From Gremmenia infestans (Eukaryota; Ascomycota; Leotiomycetes; Helotiales; Hamatocanthoscyphaceae): a DNA stretch of 64,000 nucleotides. This document shows positions 32,861 through 44,425 of this stretch, piece by piece. Within the stretch, counting starts at the first letter, position 1. Every line of letters starts with the position of its first letter. Under the pieces are notes generated by a model that ran no database searches, had not been told where the DNA came from, and saw nothing but the letters and a program-made list of their open reading frames with translations. The position numbers were made by a program, and so were the translations under genes. Where the stretch lies: the NCBI GenBank assembly GCA_032629725.1, contig JAFEVB010000008.1, positions 1,860,001 to 1,924,000 on the forward strand, given 5' to 3'.

Positions 32861-33436
32861 AATTCTCGGATTTCGTGTAGTACTGGATGCGGTAATTATG
32901 TGTAGATGAAAACGTTTGGCCTGGATACGCTGTTTGAGTGGAAGAGGGTCATCAAAGGGAATCTGTAGGTTTTGTTTATAACCACATCAAGTAACTTCTA
33001 CTCAAGATTTCGGCATTGGCGCGTCAATCCGAACTCCGTTGCGTATGGGGCGGGCGAACACCTCGGTCTTCAAAAGGTGTAACTATTTCGGCCGAGGGGA
33101 GGATATGTCGGACACTAGTGACAATAATGCCTAGTATACTGACGAACCACAATTCTGTCTCTCTCAATCAAGGGGACTCGGCCGAGATTTATGGGCGTCC
33201 CTGTAATGCTTTAGCCCATGTATCTGGGAGCCAAGGATTGAAGTATGCCCGATGTTGCGGCATCAAACCAAAAACGGGAAATCAAAGACACCAGCAGGGA
33301 AATATAAGGAAAGGACACAAAGCTTCCACGTTCGAACTTGTATAAAGCCTGTATTTCGTCTCTCATCAGCTAATTTTTCAACTGGACACTCATTCCTCTT
33401 TCAACTCAACTTCCCAATCTTCGATTCACCACAAGC
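32861..33436. other. Divergent promoter between MFS exporter and hydrolase gene
   Basis: 575 bp with no gene. A CGGCCGAGGGGAGG-like word near 33090 and TCGGCCGAG near 33178 repeat the CGGCCG core seen in the 28.3-kb promoter. This supports possible co-regulation but is only suggestive. Confidence 0.4.
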
Positions 33437-34524
33437 ATGACTTCTTTCCCTCCAGAGACGTGTTGCTACAAGGGTATCAAGCACGAAGGTATTGCAAAGG
33501 GCAAACTGTCCCAACTTAGCGGCTTCGAAGTATATACCGCGTTCCCCGAAAGTCAGTCCACAGAGAAGGGCATCTTGATGTAAATTCCTTCCACGTCTTC
33601 ACTTTTAGCAAAAGCTAACATAAGCAATATTTGACAGCTTGACCGATATAATTGGACACAAATTCATTAATACACAACTCATCGCAGACCAGTTCGCTGA
33701 AAACGGATACTGTCTGTAATTTACCTTGGACGTATCATATTCAGCACAAAAGCTAACGTGGGACTCCAGTGGTCATTGTTCCCGATCTCTTCGATGGCGA
33801 CTCAGTGCCCCTGAACCGGCCGCATGGGGTAGACATGCAAGCCTGGCGCAATGGGGCTCACCACCCTCAGGGAACCGCTCACTTACCATTGAACATAGAT
33901 CCCATTGTTGACGCGTGTCTGGCTGAGATGCGGACCAAATATGGCTGCAAGGTAGGACTCATTATATGGCCCTGACAAACTATTCACTACGATAGCGAAG
34001 AGCATAAACACTATACTGACCATCTTCTATCTACCCCCACAGAAGATTGGCGCAGTAGGTTACTGCTTTGGCGCCAAGTACGTCGTGAGACACCTGAACC
34101 CGGGCGTCTTGAAGATCGATGTTGGGTATATCGCACACCCGAGTTTCGTGACCATGGAAGAGCTGCGCGGTATCAAGGGCCCGTTGTCCATCGCTGCCGC
34201 GGAGACCGATGCCATATTCCGGCTGAGAAGCGTCATGAGAGCGAGGGGGTTCTTAAGGAGATTAGTCTGCCGTACCAAGTTAATCTTTACGGTGGTGTTG
34301 CGCATGGGTTAGTGTTCTCTTGTTTTAACATGACTTCACTCCTTTCATTTTCAAAAGAGAAAAAGAAGAAAAAGAATTGTTTCTCCAATGAATTTTATGG
34401 CTGACGAGTTGAACGATTTAGCTTCGCCGTGCGTGGAGACTTGAAAAGTCGCGCTGCTTTGTTCGCCAAGGAGACGGCCTTTCTGCAGGCTCTTCAGTGG
34501 TTTAGAGAGCATTTAAGAAACTAG
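33437..34524 (+). pseudogene. Dienelactone-hydrolase-family gene with a one-base frameshift
   Basis: A DLH-family alpha/beta hydrolase in five exons, starting MTSFPPETCCYKGIKHEGIA at ATG 33437. The recognisable blocks are ILLTDIIGHKFINTQLIADQ-like sequence, VIVPDLFDGDSVPLNRPHGV, and the Cys nucleophile elbow IGAVGYCFGAKYVVRHL. The catalytic Asp lies in SIAAAETDAIF, and the catalytic His in GGVAHG-FAVRGD. Introns with GT-AG ends occur at about 33581-33638, 33710-33767, 33952-34041 and 34310-34431. After ETDAIF the frame breaks: ATATTCCGGCTGAG (34214-34227) needs one more C to read on as PAEKRHESEGVLKEISLPYQ. The rest of the gene is well preserved, so the lesion is very recent or an assembly error. 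The normal role is hydrolysis of dienelactones from ring cleavage or related esters. Confidence 0.75.
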
Positions 34525-34826
34525 AATACACACCCTTAGCAGCAGCATTAAAAGCATAGATCCTCCCTGTCACTTAGCCGTCCGCCACTTATTACTTCAT
34601 GGGGATCCAACACATCGGTATTCTAACCAGGTATCTATATCTACAAGCTCGTTGAATTCCTACTGCATGAACTCATTTCCATACATCCCATACATCAAAG
34701 CCCAAGTCTACACCTTCTCCAATTCCCTCATAGTCATTTTCTATCCATTCCTCCACGGATTGCCCCATAGCTTCAAACTACATAGCATTATGATCCTCCG
34801 TATAAAGTCCAAAATCCCGTACCATA

Positions 34827-35817
34827 TTATCTTTTAGGGCGCTGATCGCGATCTTTCGCATATCCATCTGTGTCTGTTTCCATATTCTCATCTCTCTCTT
34901 CCTCGTCACTACCCCCCTCACCACTCTCGCCCTCATCACTATCCTCGTCCAATCATCATCATTATCCTCATAACTATCTCAGTCTTCTTCGAATCGTCTA
35001 AACCGGGCTTCTCGACGCCGGCAATATTCTTAAAAAGTTAATTTGGAAGATTGGCGTATGAAGTCAGGATCGGGATCTTGTATATATGACTGTACGAGGA
35101 CTGCATTTGAATCAAAGCCACGAAAATCAAGAGCCTCGATCCAAACCTGCGTTGTCCATTTTCTGAAGCAAGAATGGTTGGTGTCTTATTATCGGTATTG
35201 GGGGTATAGACATCCGCACCAGCGGTTATAAAAATCGTCAGGATCTCCTTCAGTTCCCAGCAGCGCTCGTCATATCCATTAAAGCATATTCTCCCCCTTA
35301 TTAACATCAGTCTAGACTTCAGAAGGATATGGAAAGCCGTGTCGCCGTTAAGGTCTTGGTAACTAACATCGGCTCCGCGTTTGATGAAAAGAATTGCTTC
35401 TTCGACCAGATCATAAATTTCAACCTTACGGAAATGATATATTTTTGAAATAGCGATTAGTGGATAGAAATTAGAGCCCTGTTCGCGGGTTGGATTGACA
35501 AACGGTGTTCCTAGATTTAGAACCAACTCTATCAATTCCTATAGTTTTTTAATATATTATACCGTCGTATTAAAATGTGTTTACGGAGTACTCACCACAG
35601 AACAGCATTCGAAGACGTACTTGAAGCCAGACATCCAATCGCCATCTCCAAAATCGCCTAATAGAGAGTAATCGGCTCCTTCTTCAAGAAGTATTTTAGA
35701 GCATTCAAAGTGTCTTTTGCGGTACTCGTTTGCCGCATCGTGCTGACATAGTGGCCTACTCCTACTGGATGTGAGTGTGTAATTCATATAATATTCAACA
35801 AAAAAATCAATACACAT
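34827..35817 (-). pseudogene. Ankyrin-repeat protein pseudogene
   Basis: Remnant of a fungal ankyrin protein. Ankyrin-like segments are HFECSKILLEEGADYSLLGD, then across an intron (about 35539-35595) ELIELVLNLGTPF, FIKRGADVSYQDLNGDTAFH and ILTIFITAGADVYTPNTDNK. The frame then shifts near 35157-35163, and the expected continuation WTTQVWIEALDFRGFDSNAV is read in another frame. That frame meets TAA (35030-35032) and a TGA about 50 bases later, then shifts again before an acidic tail (DEDSDEGESGEGGSDEEERD). Both stops can be explained by C-to-T type changes (CAA to TAA, TGG to TGA), compatible with repeat-induced point mutation. The upstream exons are not recognisable. Confidence 0.7.
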
Positions 35818-36646
35818 ATAAGGTGAACCCCCACTTAGCCGACCACCCCCAGATAGTTGGTTAGGAGCGTTAGAAGCACAAAAGAGCTGTGACTAATATA
35901 TTAATCATCAACTTAGTCTAATCACGTAGTATTCAGATGTCATTGAGGTCTGTTATTGATCCGGAATAATTAATCAATTTATATTTTATCTCATTTTAGA
36001 CCCGAGACTACACTGATGTAGTGGAGCACCTAGGTAAAAGTCAGTAATATATACAAATATAGGCAAAATCGCTTACAAGTCACTAAACTTCTAACTAGTT
36101 GAAAAATTAGTACGTCTCTAGCTACCATGTTTGTTAATCACATTTTCACATCAGAGGGAATTCAAAACCCGGTTTGTTATCTAGTTTACCAGCGCTTTGC
36201 TAAGGAATTAAATAGTGGTCTCTGCTATAGTTTCACCCTCATAAATCAAAATACTATATTCAATTTCGTCCGAGTTCTTAGTCCTTACTATGCTTTTGCA
36301 CTGCCTATAGAGACTATGTATATTATTTTAGAGCTTCTTGCAATAAAGGTTATATCATTCGTATTACCTTTACCTTTTAAGCAAATCAATCACACCTCTA
36401 TAATCACTGCCCTATGCATCGACATCCCTTTACACTAGGTCTTCGCTACCAATTTTGCCGTATACGCTCATTTGCAGATTGGGTGAGTAATAAACTTGAA
36501 TGGTCTACTCCTTACGGCTGCCATCTACGCATCTGATACTTCCTGTCTAAAATCATATTTCAAACGGATTCCACTTCCGTCCGACCTATTGGAAGCCCCA
36601 TCTGGAACAATACAAGTATGTAATACATTCGAAGGGCCTAACCTGT
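35818..36646. other. Intergenic, AT-rich, probably decayed sequence
   Basis: No intact gene. It lies upstream of the ankyrin pseudogene and may hold its eroded 5' part. A 103-codon plus-strand frame at 36127-36438 has no motif. Confidence 0.4.
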
Positions 36647-38154
36647 TCATTTCGAAATGCGAGGTCTCATCCAAATTCGAATATAAGCCAACAGGAAGAC
36701 TGTTATCGACTGGCAGAGTACTTCCTTGCGAAGCCTTGCCCGAGTCTTATACGGAAAGCTATAGCTGCCACTGTAGCTACTGAACTTTTTGGAGATCTTT
36801 GAACGCAAAGAGTCCCACCGATGGCCATTGCGTGCCAACTTGGACAGAGCAGGCTATGTTGGTTGAATACACGATCATATCTGGCAGTAGGAATCAGACT
36901 TACCATGCTTGATGCGGATATTCCGACACACATTTCAACAATTCTGATTTCATCATCAGATTTTACATACATATCACTTTCGCGCGGGTAGCGTAACTTA
37001 CACCATAATAATGACTGGAATAGTTGCGTGTGTGAAGTCGTTCAAATTTTTACCAAGCACATGCTTATAGTATATGCTAAGGGATGAAGCAATGCATGCC
37101 CTAAAAGATGGCGTTAGTGTACGCCTTCCTCGTCTTACCAGGGAGTTTCTCACAAGAGACCAGTTGCGAAAACGATCGTCACACCGAACCTTTTCGCTCG
37201 AGAAAGTTTGAGGTTCCAGATACCAATGATGGGCAAACTTCGAAACGTTAGTCACTTCAAATCAATATCGGGGAGGAAGGCTCACAGGAAAATGTACACA
37301 TCAATGACTAAGCTGCCTGAGGCAATGGGAATTGTAGTATTGATCGTTCCTTGGTATCGCCTGCCTGTATAAGCCTCCGCCCACGTCTGGCCCGGCGCAG
37401 GCGCGGTGTAATATAAGGTAACGATGATGATACTCGTGTAGAATAAAATGTTTACAGCGGCCCCGAAATATATCAAACGTCGAAGCCAGATAAGTGGCCG
37501 AAAGATCTGAACATAAAGCAGGAAGAATGAAGCCTTGGCTGCCATCCACACTAATGCAGAAAACCAGTTAATAAAGAAACCAGGCTTTGATGTCGTTAGC
37601 CTTTCCGGTCAAGTTTAAACTGATCTGGGGTCCCAATCTCACGATTTGAAAGTCGTTACTTAGAAGCTGAGCAACAGAAATGTCCCATAAATGGGTTCCA
37701 ATCTTTCCTGTTGTAACGGCTAGAGTCAAAAGTCAGCAACAATCAATAGAGCCAACGTTTGCTAAATGGCACTTACAAACGCAACATATGGCGTAGTATA
37801 TAATTGTTCCGATCTATAATTCCAAACATTAGCATCGGGAATTCCATTGTAAGAGGCTCAAAAGGACGCACAACGGCCGCGGCGCATGTATCTGAAGATT
37901 TGGTTAGCATTATGGCCAGTAACTCGTCTGTGAGACCTACAATCATCCAAAGTTGTATGTCGCAGGATAAAGATCTTGGTGTAAAACCGCAGGGAAGCTA
38001 TGATGAGCATCAGAACTAACATGACTGCACCCACAACAATGAAAACAGGCCCTGTGGTTGGTGGATTCACAAAATTTGGCGTGACGCCGGGTGGAGGGTG
38101 ACCCGCGGGCGTTTGTGCTAGTTGTGCCTGCGTGAGATGTGAGAGAGCGGACAT
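36647..38154 (-). CDS. Rhodopsin-like integral membrane protein (fungal PTH11/SAT4-type)
   Basis: A seven-helix membrane protein of the fungal rhodopsin-domain family. It starts MSALSHLTQAQLAQTPAGHP (ATG 38152-38154). At least seven short introns join in frame: ...KIFILRHTTLDDY-TCAAAV, IGTIIYYAICCV, VTTGKIGTHLWDISVAQLLS, WMAAKASFFLLYVQIFRPLI, GSLVIDVYIFL-LPIIGIWN, RAKRFGVTIVFATGLL-ACIA, VEMCVGISASSM and PALSKLARNGHRWDSLRSKI. The LWDISVAQLL and FFLLYVQIF motifs and the final VEMCVGI-SSMP block are diagnostic. Family members act as surface sensors or are found in metabolite clusters; the function here is unknown. It borders the group of tailoring oxidoreductases. All splice sites are GT-AG and the frame is open. 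The exact last exon is less certain. Confidence 0.8.
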
Positions 38155-39468
38155 GTTGACAGTTTCGATTCGAAGCTCAGACTTTTCCGATAAGCAATAG
38201 AAGCTTCAGAGTGACTTAAGGCCAAGAGCACGGGATATAGAACTTGATTCTAGCTTTGTTGGAACTAATACGGCAATATATCATAGCTTTAGGAAACGGA
38301 GAGGATTCTGGCAATTGTGCAACCCGACCAGATAGGCAACTGTGCGACCAACAAATGAGCTGTGCGACACCAATGCATAAGCAAGTAGGGTGCGAATCGC
38401 ACTCTGAGACATTTATTTGAGGCTTGCTAGGGTCAAGTCTAGAAGAGGTGAAGGATATCACCTGAGACTTGCAGACGACGTTGGACAAGTCTAAGACTCG
38501 GACTCGGATTCGGACTTGGGTATGGTTACCGAGGAATATATATACTTAGAAACTATAAGCCTAGGTACTATCCTAAGCCTCTATAGATAGTTATTTCACT
38601 TATAGTATATAGGAAAAATAGCTATCTAAATATTAAAGAGTATCTAAATAGTTTATTAATTTTATATAGATAATATTTAATAAGCAGCTTTAACACCTGA
38701 TTCTATTCTATTATTTATAATTCTTTAGTATAAGTATAGATAATAAAATACAGATATTATACTTCTACTTTATTTAGTTATTAATTTAAATATAAAATAT
38801 AACTTAATAATTTATATTTAATCTAAGTAATTAATTAGTTTACTAGCTTTAGTTAAGCAGAAATTATATCTTAACTAATAATTAACTAATATACTAATTA
38901 GATACTCTACTCACCTATAGCAATCCTATTACTAGATCGATTTCATTAATAATACTTCGCTTTTTCTAATATTCAATAATAGTAAGCAGAAGCGAGATGT
39001 GTTACTTAGCGTAGGGGCTCATATCGGTTAAATCTTACCTGCTGCATATATGCGTATGCATGCACTTTGAAATGTCAGACAATGTCGTACTTGGTGAATC
39101 AGGTTTTCATGCATGTGCGAAATCTATTCTGTCCTACTTCGATGCAGAAAACGCAACTTGAGCTCCAATTATCCACACCAGTTGCTTACCTGCAGATTGG
39201 ATGATAATGCGCCATGTCTGATAAATTGTCTCCTTCTGAACTTTCGCTGTTTTGAAGGGCCTAATAGTAAAAACCTGTTATTGGATAAGCTGGTCCCTTA
39301 TTTATGAGGCTTATAAATTAGGACTACTATTTTCTGCACCCGCAGACTCTACTTGTGTTTCTCTCAAGAGGAACTTTAATGTTTCACATCACACGCTATA
39401 GCACTTGCACATCTCTGTCCATCTGGAAAGCAATTACATGCATCGTTAACGCTAAAGCAATATCTGCA
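38155..39468. other. Intergenic with AT-rich block (about 38520-39000)
   Basis: Between the rhodopsin-like gene and the first P450. From about 38520 to 39000 the sequence is almost entirely A/T with TATA/TTAA words and no open frame. This is the texture of old, possibly RIP-mutated repeat DNA. I could not identify the parent element. Confidence 0.6.
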
Positions 39469-41467
39469 ATGGCTACTTTCGAATCTAAGAGTTACTCCAT
39501 CGGCTTTGGGGAAAAGTCGGTGGCAGTTGAGTATGCTCTTTTAGCTTTGGCGATTTGTATGTTGACCCTGGTAATCACTCCCACAATCTTGTACCTATAT
39601 CTCAAAACCTATGCCAACCACTTATTTCAAGCATGCTTTTATCACTCTTGTTGTGTGTTTTTATGCTCCGGAATCACTTCTTAGCACTATTAAGGCTATG
39701 CTTCGCAACTTTGTGAGTTTCTTTCGCTTCAGCACTAGCTTGCGAAACCCAAGACTTATCAACACAGCAAGCTGGAAAGTTTTATAATCCCTGGAGGTCA
39801 ACACGAAATCTGATAATTGTTTCGGAAAAACGGGAGTTCAAAGAGCTGAGTGAGGCCACAGAGCTCTCACAGTGGTCAGTTTATGCAGATGTAAGTTCAT
39901 TTCCTCGAGGAATCTGGGGCCAAACGCTATAAACATTTCCTGTTAATAATAGAAACGTAGCTATTTGGTTTCAAGTATACCATGGATGGTTTTAAGAACG
40001 ATGGAACAATGCCGTTCAGATCTCGTCTCTACGGTCGTGTACTTCAAGTTAAAGGCCCATCGAATCTTGCAGTTTTATATGATACGCTCAGAGTCTACGT
40101 AGGGAAATCGCTCCACAAAGAGCTATCCACTGGGAATATTACAAAGGGTAAGAGCATCGAATACCTAACAAGGATTACGCTCACAGAGTGCAGAGGGATG
40201 GACATCTCTTCCAATTGCTTCAACGATCCGGGTGCTATCATCTGACTTGATGCGTCTGTCCTTCTTTGGACAAGAGCTATGTATGTCAACAACATATCAA
40301 GATCATGAGACACTAATCCCATGTGCCAGTAACTAGCAAAGAGTTTACGGACTCTCTCATTCAATACCCCAAGGATATGGTTTCCACAATGGTGGCCTTA
40401 CAAATTACCCCTAGATTTATGTCGAGGTATAGGCAACTCCGGCTTTCAAATTCTGAGAGTAAACTAACAACCGGAAGTTTTGCGCATGCCCTAGTAACCA
40501 AACGCGGGCGTGCTATGCATACTATCTTGGATCATCTGTCGATTAATATACGACAGCATAGAAGCGAGAACAGCAAACCAAAAGGACTAGAGGAGGTGAA
40601 AATCACTCTTCACTTCTATGCAAAGTCCACCATTTATTAATAGTTCTCTAACTAGTTTACAATTTTTCACAACCTTCTTGAAATTACGAAAGGTAATGAT
40701 TATTGGACTGATAGAGAAACAGCACTATCATTTCTGGGGTTGTGGTTCGCCGCATCCCATCAACCTTGGATGAATCTAGATTTCGTTCTTCTGGAACTGT
40801 GTACTCGCCCTGGTTACCTTGAGGACTTACGTGAAGAAATTGGCACTTTCAATGATCCTGAGTATGACTACAAACGCCTCGAGCATCTTCCACTACTCGA
40901 TAGCTTCATAAAGGAGACCATTCGACTCAATCCGCTTGATACATGTAGGTGAAGAGAAACCCCTAGAAATTCTTATTCACTTCCATATATGTACCATGAA
41001 CTGATGTGAGAATGATGAAGTGGCCATAAGAAGGAAGGCGTTAAAGCCATTTGTGTTCTCAAACGGGACTCATGTCCCCAAGGGCTCGGTCGCTTGTGTA
41101 TCATCGTATAATCTAATGCACGATACTAGCGTTTATGCTGAGCCAACAAAGTTTGATGGGAGGAGATTCGTTGGTGCGTCTCGGCTCACAGATGTTTCTG
41201 AGAACTTCCCCGTCTGGGGATATGGATCGCTTGCATGGTAAGAATTCTAGCTGGATCCTAAGCTATTTTCAGATCAAGTCTAATTGTAACACTAGTCCGG
41301 GAAGATTTCATGCTTCTCTGGTTATGAAGTTGATCCTTGCCCACCTCATAGCCAACTTTGACATCAAACTTGAAGATGAGAAGGCGCCACTTAGATGGAT
41401 GTGGGAAAGTTTTACGATGCCCTACGAGCGCACGCGCTTGCTGCTGCGGCCTCGTAAGATGGAATAG
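39469..41467 (+). CDS. Cytochrome P450 (ent-kaurene-oxidase-like class), damaged near N-terminus
   Basis: A microsomal P450. The N-terminal anchor is probable from ATG 39469 (hydrophobic ALLALAICMLTLVITPTILY). The middle and C-terminal parts read well through several short introns: SEKREFKELSEATELSQWSV, FGFKYTMDGFKNDGTMPFRS, SSDLMRLSFFGQEL, GNDYWTDRETALSFLGLWFA (I-helix region), IKETIRLNPLD (ExxR) and the haem loop VWGYGSLACPGRFHASLVMK, whose Cys codon is split by an intron. Around 39610-39815 the homologous sequence jumps between three frames (NFVSFFRFSTSLRNPRLINT, then FIIPGGQH, then NLIIVSEK), so one or more indels are likely. It may be a recent pseudogene or contain assembly errors. It neighbours an FAD oxidase, an SDR and another P450. 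Confidence 0.7.
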
Positions 41468-42356
41468 TCAGCCAGACTGCTTGCGGGAGTACAAGACTGC
41501 CAATGACTAACGCATAGCGTACTTTTGCCGCGGTTCCTATTTATGTCCACAACCTCTCCCTTAGCTAGGATTGAGAATCACGTACGTAGTACCAAATATC
41601 GTTTTTCTTTTCAGCCTTCGGGTATATTCAGCCTGAATGAAGTTTAATTGGTACCTACCTTGCCTACAATGACCTGGATGACACAGAAGTGACATGCCAT
41701 GGTAAGACAAATACGATGAAAATTTGAATAGAAAAAGTGTAGAAACATAAAACCTTGTCAGTTTCCAGAGCCACTTCGAATTCATCGACCGTAATCAGAC
41801 GAAGCTAGTCAACAACGCAAGAAACAAGAGAATTTGGCGATAATCCTGCATATAGCGCAGAGTTCCACAAGGAAGTATGCAAATGCTCAATTCCCAGAAG
41901 GCACAGATCAACATGCATGACTATGGCGTCGGTGGGCCACGTGGGGAAGAAAGAGATCCCGTGATAGATGCATGTCTAGCAGGGAATATTGCTACGACGC
42001 ATGATTTCGATGAATCCTACATGAATTGATAGGCCCTCAGTTGTAGTAGATCATGCAGGGAAGACCGCTTCCCCGTTCCCGATAACCCTATTAGGAACTT
42101 ACTTCTATTATTGCCAGCCGGAGCTCGATCAGAGTGGCTAAATATACGGAAGACAACGTGGCATCCTAGTAAATATAAGCTTATTACTTTTCATTTTGTC
42201 ATGGTTGCTTGCTCAGTAGAGTCCCAAAGTCGAGTATTCGTCTCTGTCATCTCCTGCCGCTTATTTCACAACTTAAGTATTTGATCTCCTCTCCTGCAGT
42301 TTCCTTCAGGTCATGTATAGCAACTTTTCCTTCTAAGACCAGATTCAAAGGACATC
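41468..42356. other. Intergenic region / promoter of FAD oxidoreductase
   Basis: Nearly 900 bp without a supported gene. A TATAA-type word near 42172 and CT-rich tracts occur before the next ATG. Confidence 0.5.
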
Positions 42357-43968
42357 ATGATGTTTATCAAATATGCGTTCTTCCTCGGAGCTCTATCCAT
42401 GTTACCCATTTCTGCTCAGAACACCGACTTTCGCACCATGTCTCAGTGTTCCACGCTCAGTGTAATTTTACCAGGAAAGGTTTCATATCCAGGGACGCCC
42501 ATGTACATCTCCTCCATACTCTCCTACTTTTTCACCACCGATAGATTGGGTCCGGCATGCGTTGTGTCACCCACAAACGCTCTGGATGTTTCAGTAGCAG
42601 TGAAAGCTTTGAGGGACAAGTTCCGGATCAACAGCTCTAATACTTTTGCCATCCGCGGAGGAGGACACTCTCCAAACCCTGGGGCTGCGAATATTCAGGC
42701 CAAAGTGACAATTGATTTGAGTGCAATCAAAGAAGTCACGGTTGGTGAAAATCAAAGAGTGGCTTCCGTTGGTGCCGGAGCTAGATGGGGGGACGTGTAT
42801 CCCCAGCTCGAAGTCTACAATCTTACCGTTCTGGGTGGTCGAGACTCTGGAGTAGGTGTTGGAGGGTTCACCACTGGTGGTATGTGCAAACTCGAAGATT
42901 GAAAAAGACATTAGCTAATTCAATTTTCAGGTGGTCTGGGCTTTTCTTCCCCAGCTCTTGGGTTTGCTGCTGATCGAGTGGCAAATTATCAACTTGTCTT
43001 AGCCAGTGGACAAATAGTTAATGTCAATAATCAGTCTTACCCCGACCTCTTTGTTGCCCTCAAGGGAGGTTCCAACAACTTTGGGGTCGTGACTAGGTTC
43101 GACTTGCTGACAATTGAACAATCACGAGGATATGGAGGAACCATAATATATCCAGAGTCTACTGAGACAGAGCAAATTGCTGCATTTGCTTCGTTCAGGA
43201 ACCCCACCACCTTTGACCCTCTAGCACAAGTCGAATTAGCATTTATATATGATAGCCCGTCCGCAAGTTCTGTTGTATCCAACAACATGATCTATAATGA
43301 CCCCATTCCCAACCCCCCAGCTCTCCAGAGCTTCACAGAAATCACGCCACAATTAACCAACACATTACGGAATGACACACTATCCAATTTTGCCGCAGGC
43401 ATCCATGCATTGCAACCTACAGATAAGCAGTAAGTCAGCATCGAGTTCAATACTAAACGTGACAAACATGCTAACAATATACCCTTTTTTCAGAGGTATA
43501 TTTGCAACAACAGTCTTTCGTGCAGACAACGACTTTCTCAAAAATGTTCTCGCATTATATAAAGCAACCATCCCAACAGTCAGCGGTGTTTCAAACCTTA
43601 CCTATGTGATGGTTTTCCAAGCGCTCCCGCCGATTCTCCCCGGAAATTCTTTCAACATCGACTCAGCTGGTGGCTCGTACAAGGAACTCGCAATTCTTAC
43701 CCTTTCACACTTCTGGGAGGACGAAGCGGATACGGCACTAGTATTGGATACGTCGGAAAAGTTGATTGAAAGTATTGAAGCGGCGGCCAAAGCGCAAGGG
43801 CTTTTCAATAAGTTCAAATACCTCAATTATGCTGCGCCTTTCCAGAATCCTCTGGCTTCTTACGGTGCTGCTTCGGTAGCAAATCTGAAGGCAGTGAGCA
43901 AGAAGTACGATCCGGGTGGAGTGTTTCAGGCCGGCGTGCCTGGGAACTTCAAGCTTTGCCAGGCGTGA
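42357..43968 (+). CDS. Secreted FAD-linked oxidoreductase (berberine-bridge-enzyme-like)
   Basis: Three exons. The start MMFIKYAFFLGALSMLPISA is a signal peptide. The FAD_binding_4 domain shows PACVVSPTNALDVSVAVKAL, FAIRGGGHSPNPGAANIQAK (the GGGHS His is the usual covalent FAD attachment), VASVGAGARWGDVYPQLEVY, GGRDSGVGVGGFTTG-GGLGF, and VVLASG-like VLASGQIVNVNNQSYPDLFV. ALKGGSNNFGVVTRFDLLT follows. Introns at about 42880-42930 and 43431-43493 join in frame. The second Cys used for bicovalent FAD in some members is not seen, so linkage is probably through His only. The C-terminus ends SKKYDPGGVFQAGVPGNFKL. Such enzymes oxidise alcohols, amines or alkaloid-like metabolites. It fits a tailoring role next to two P450s and an SDR. 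The frame is intact. Confidence 0.9.
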
Positions 43969-44425
43969 AGGATAATGTTGTCAGTTAGGGGGGTCAGAAA
44001 TCGTGACGAGATATCTGCCTCTGTCGTAAAATAAATGACTCCTAGCAAAAATTGATTTATCAAATTCATTTTTTAAAGGTTCTCGAGTAATTCAAGTATC
44101 AGAATACGGGTTTGGACTTTTGAATGCTGCCATTAAAGAGCCAAGTGCCTTGAATTCGCCACTTTTTAGTGACTCAATACAGTCGTTTATCATTTTTAGA
44201 CGGAAATTGATAGTGCAGTTGGTTGGCATGGAGGGAAGTATATCCACATCTGGTAAGATTTCAGGGAAAAACAAGGTATTGTATTTGTATCATCGGACGG
44301 TGTCCTGGCATTTCGCCCATTATTTTATAATGGTATTCAACTCTGTTTATTCGCCCCCAGCTGGTCAAGTCCTGTGTCTCTAGATGCACCTTTGTCCTAT
44401 GCATAAGGTTAGCCTACATTCCATA
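43969..44425. other. Intergenic (convergent 3' ends)
   Basis: About 450 bp between convergent genes. No repeat or gene was recognised. Confidence 0.5.

Noticed and set aside
36127..36438. 103-codon plus-strand frame
   Set aside because: AT-rich, no motif, and it lies in probably decayed sequence upstream of a pseudogene.
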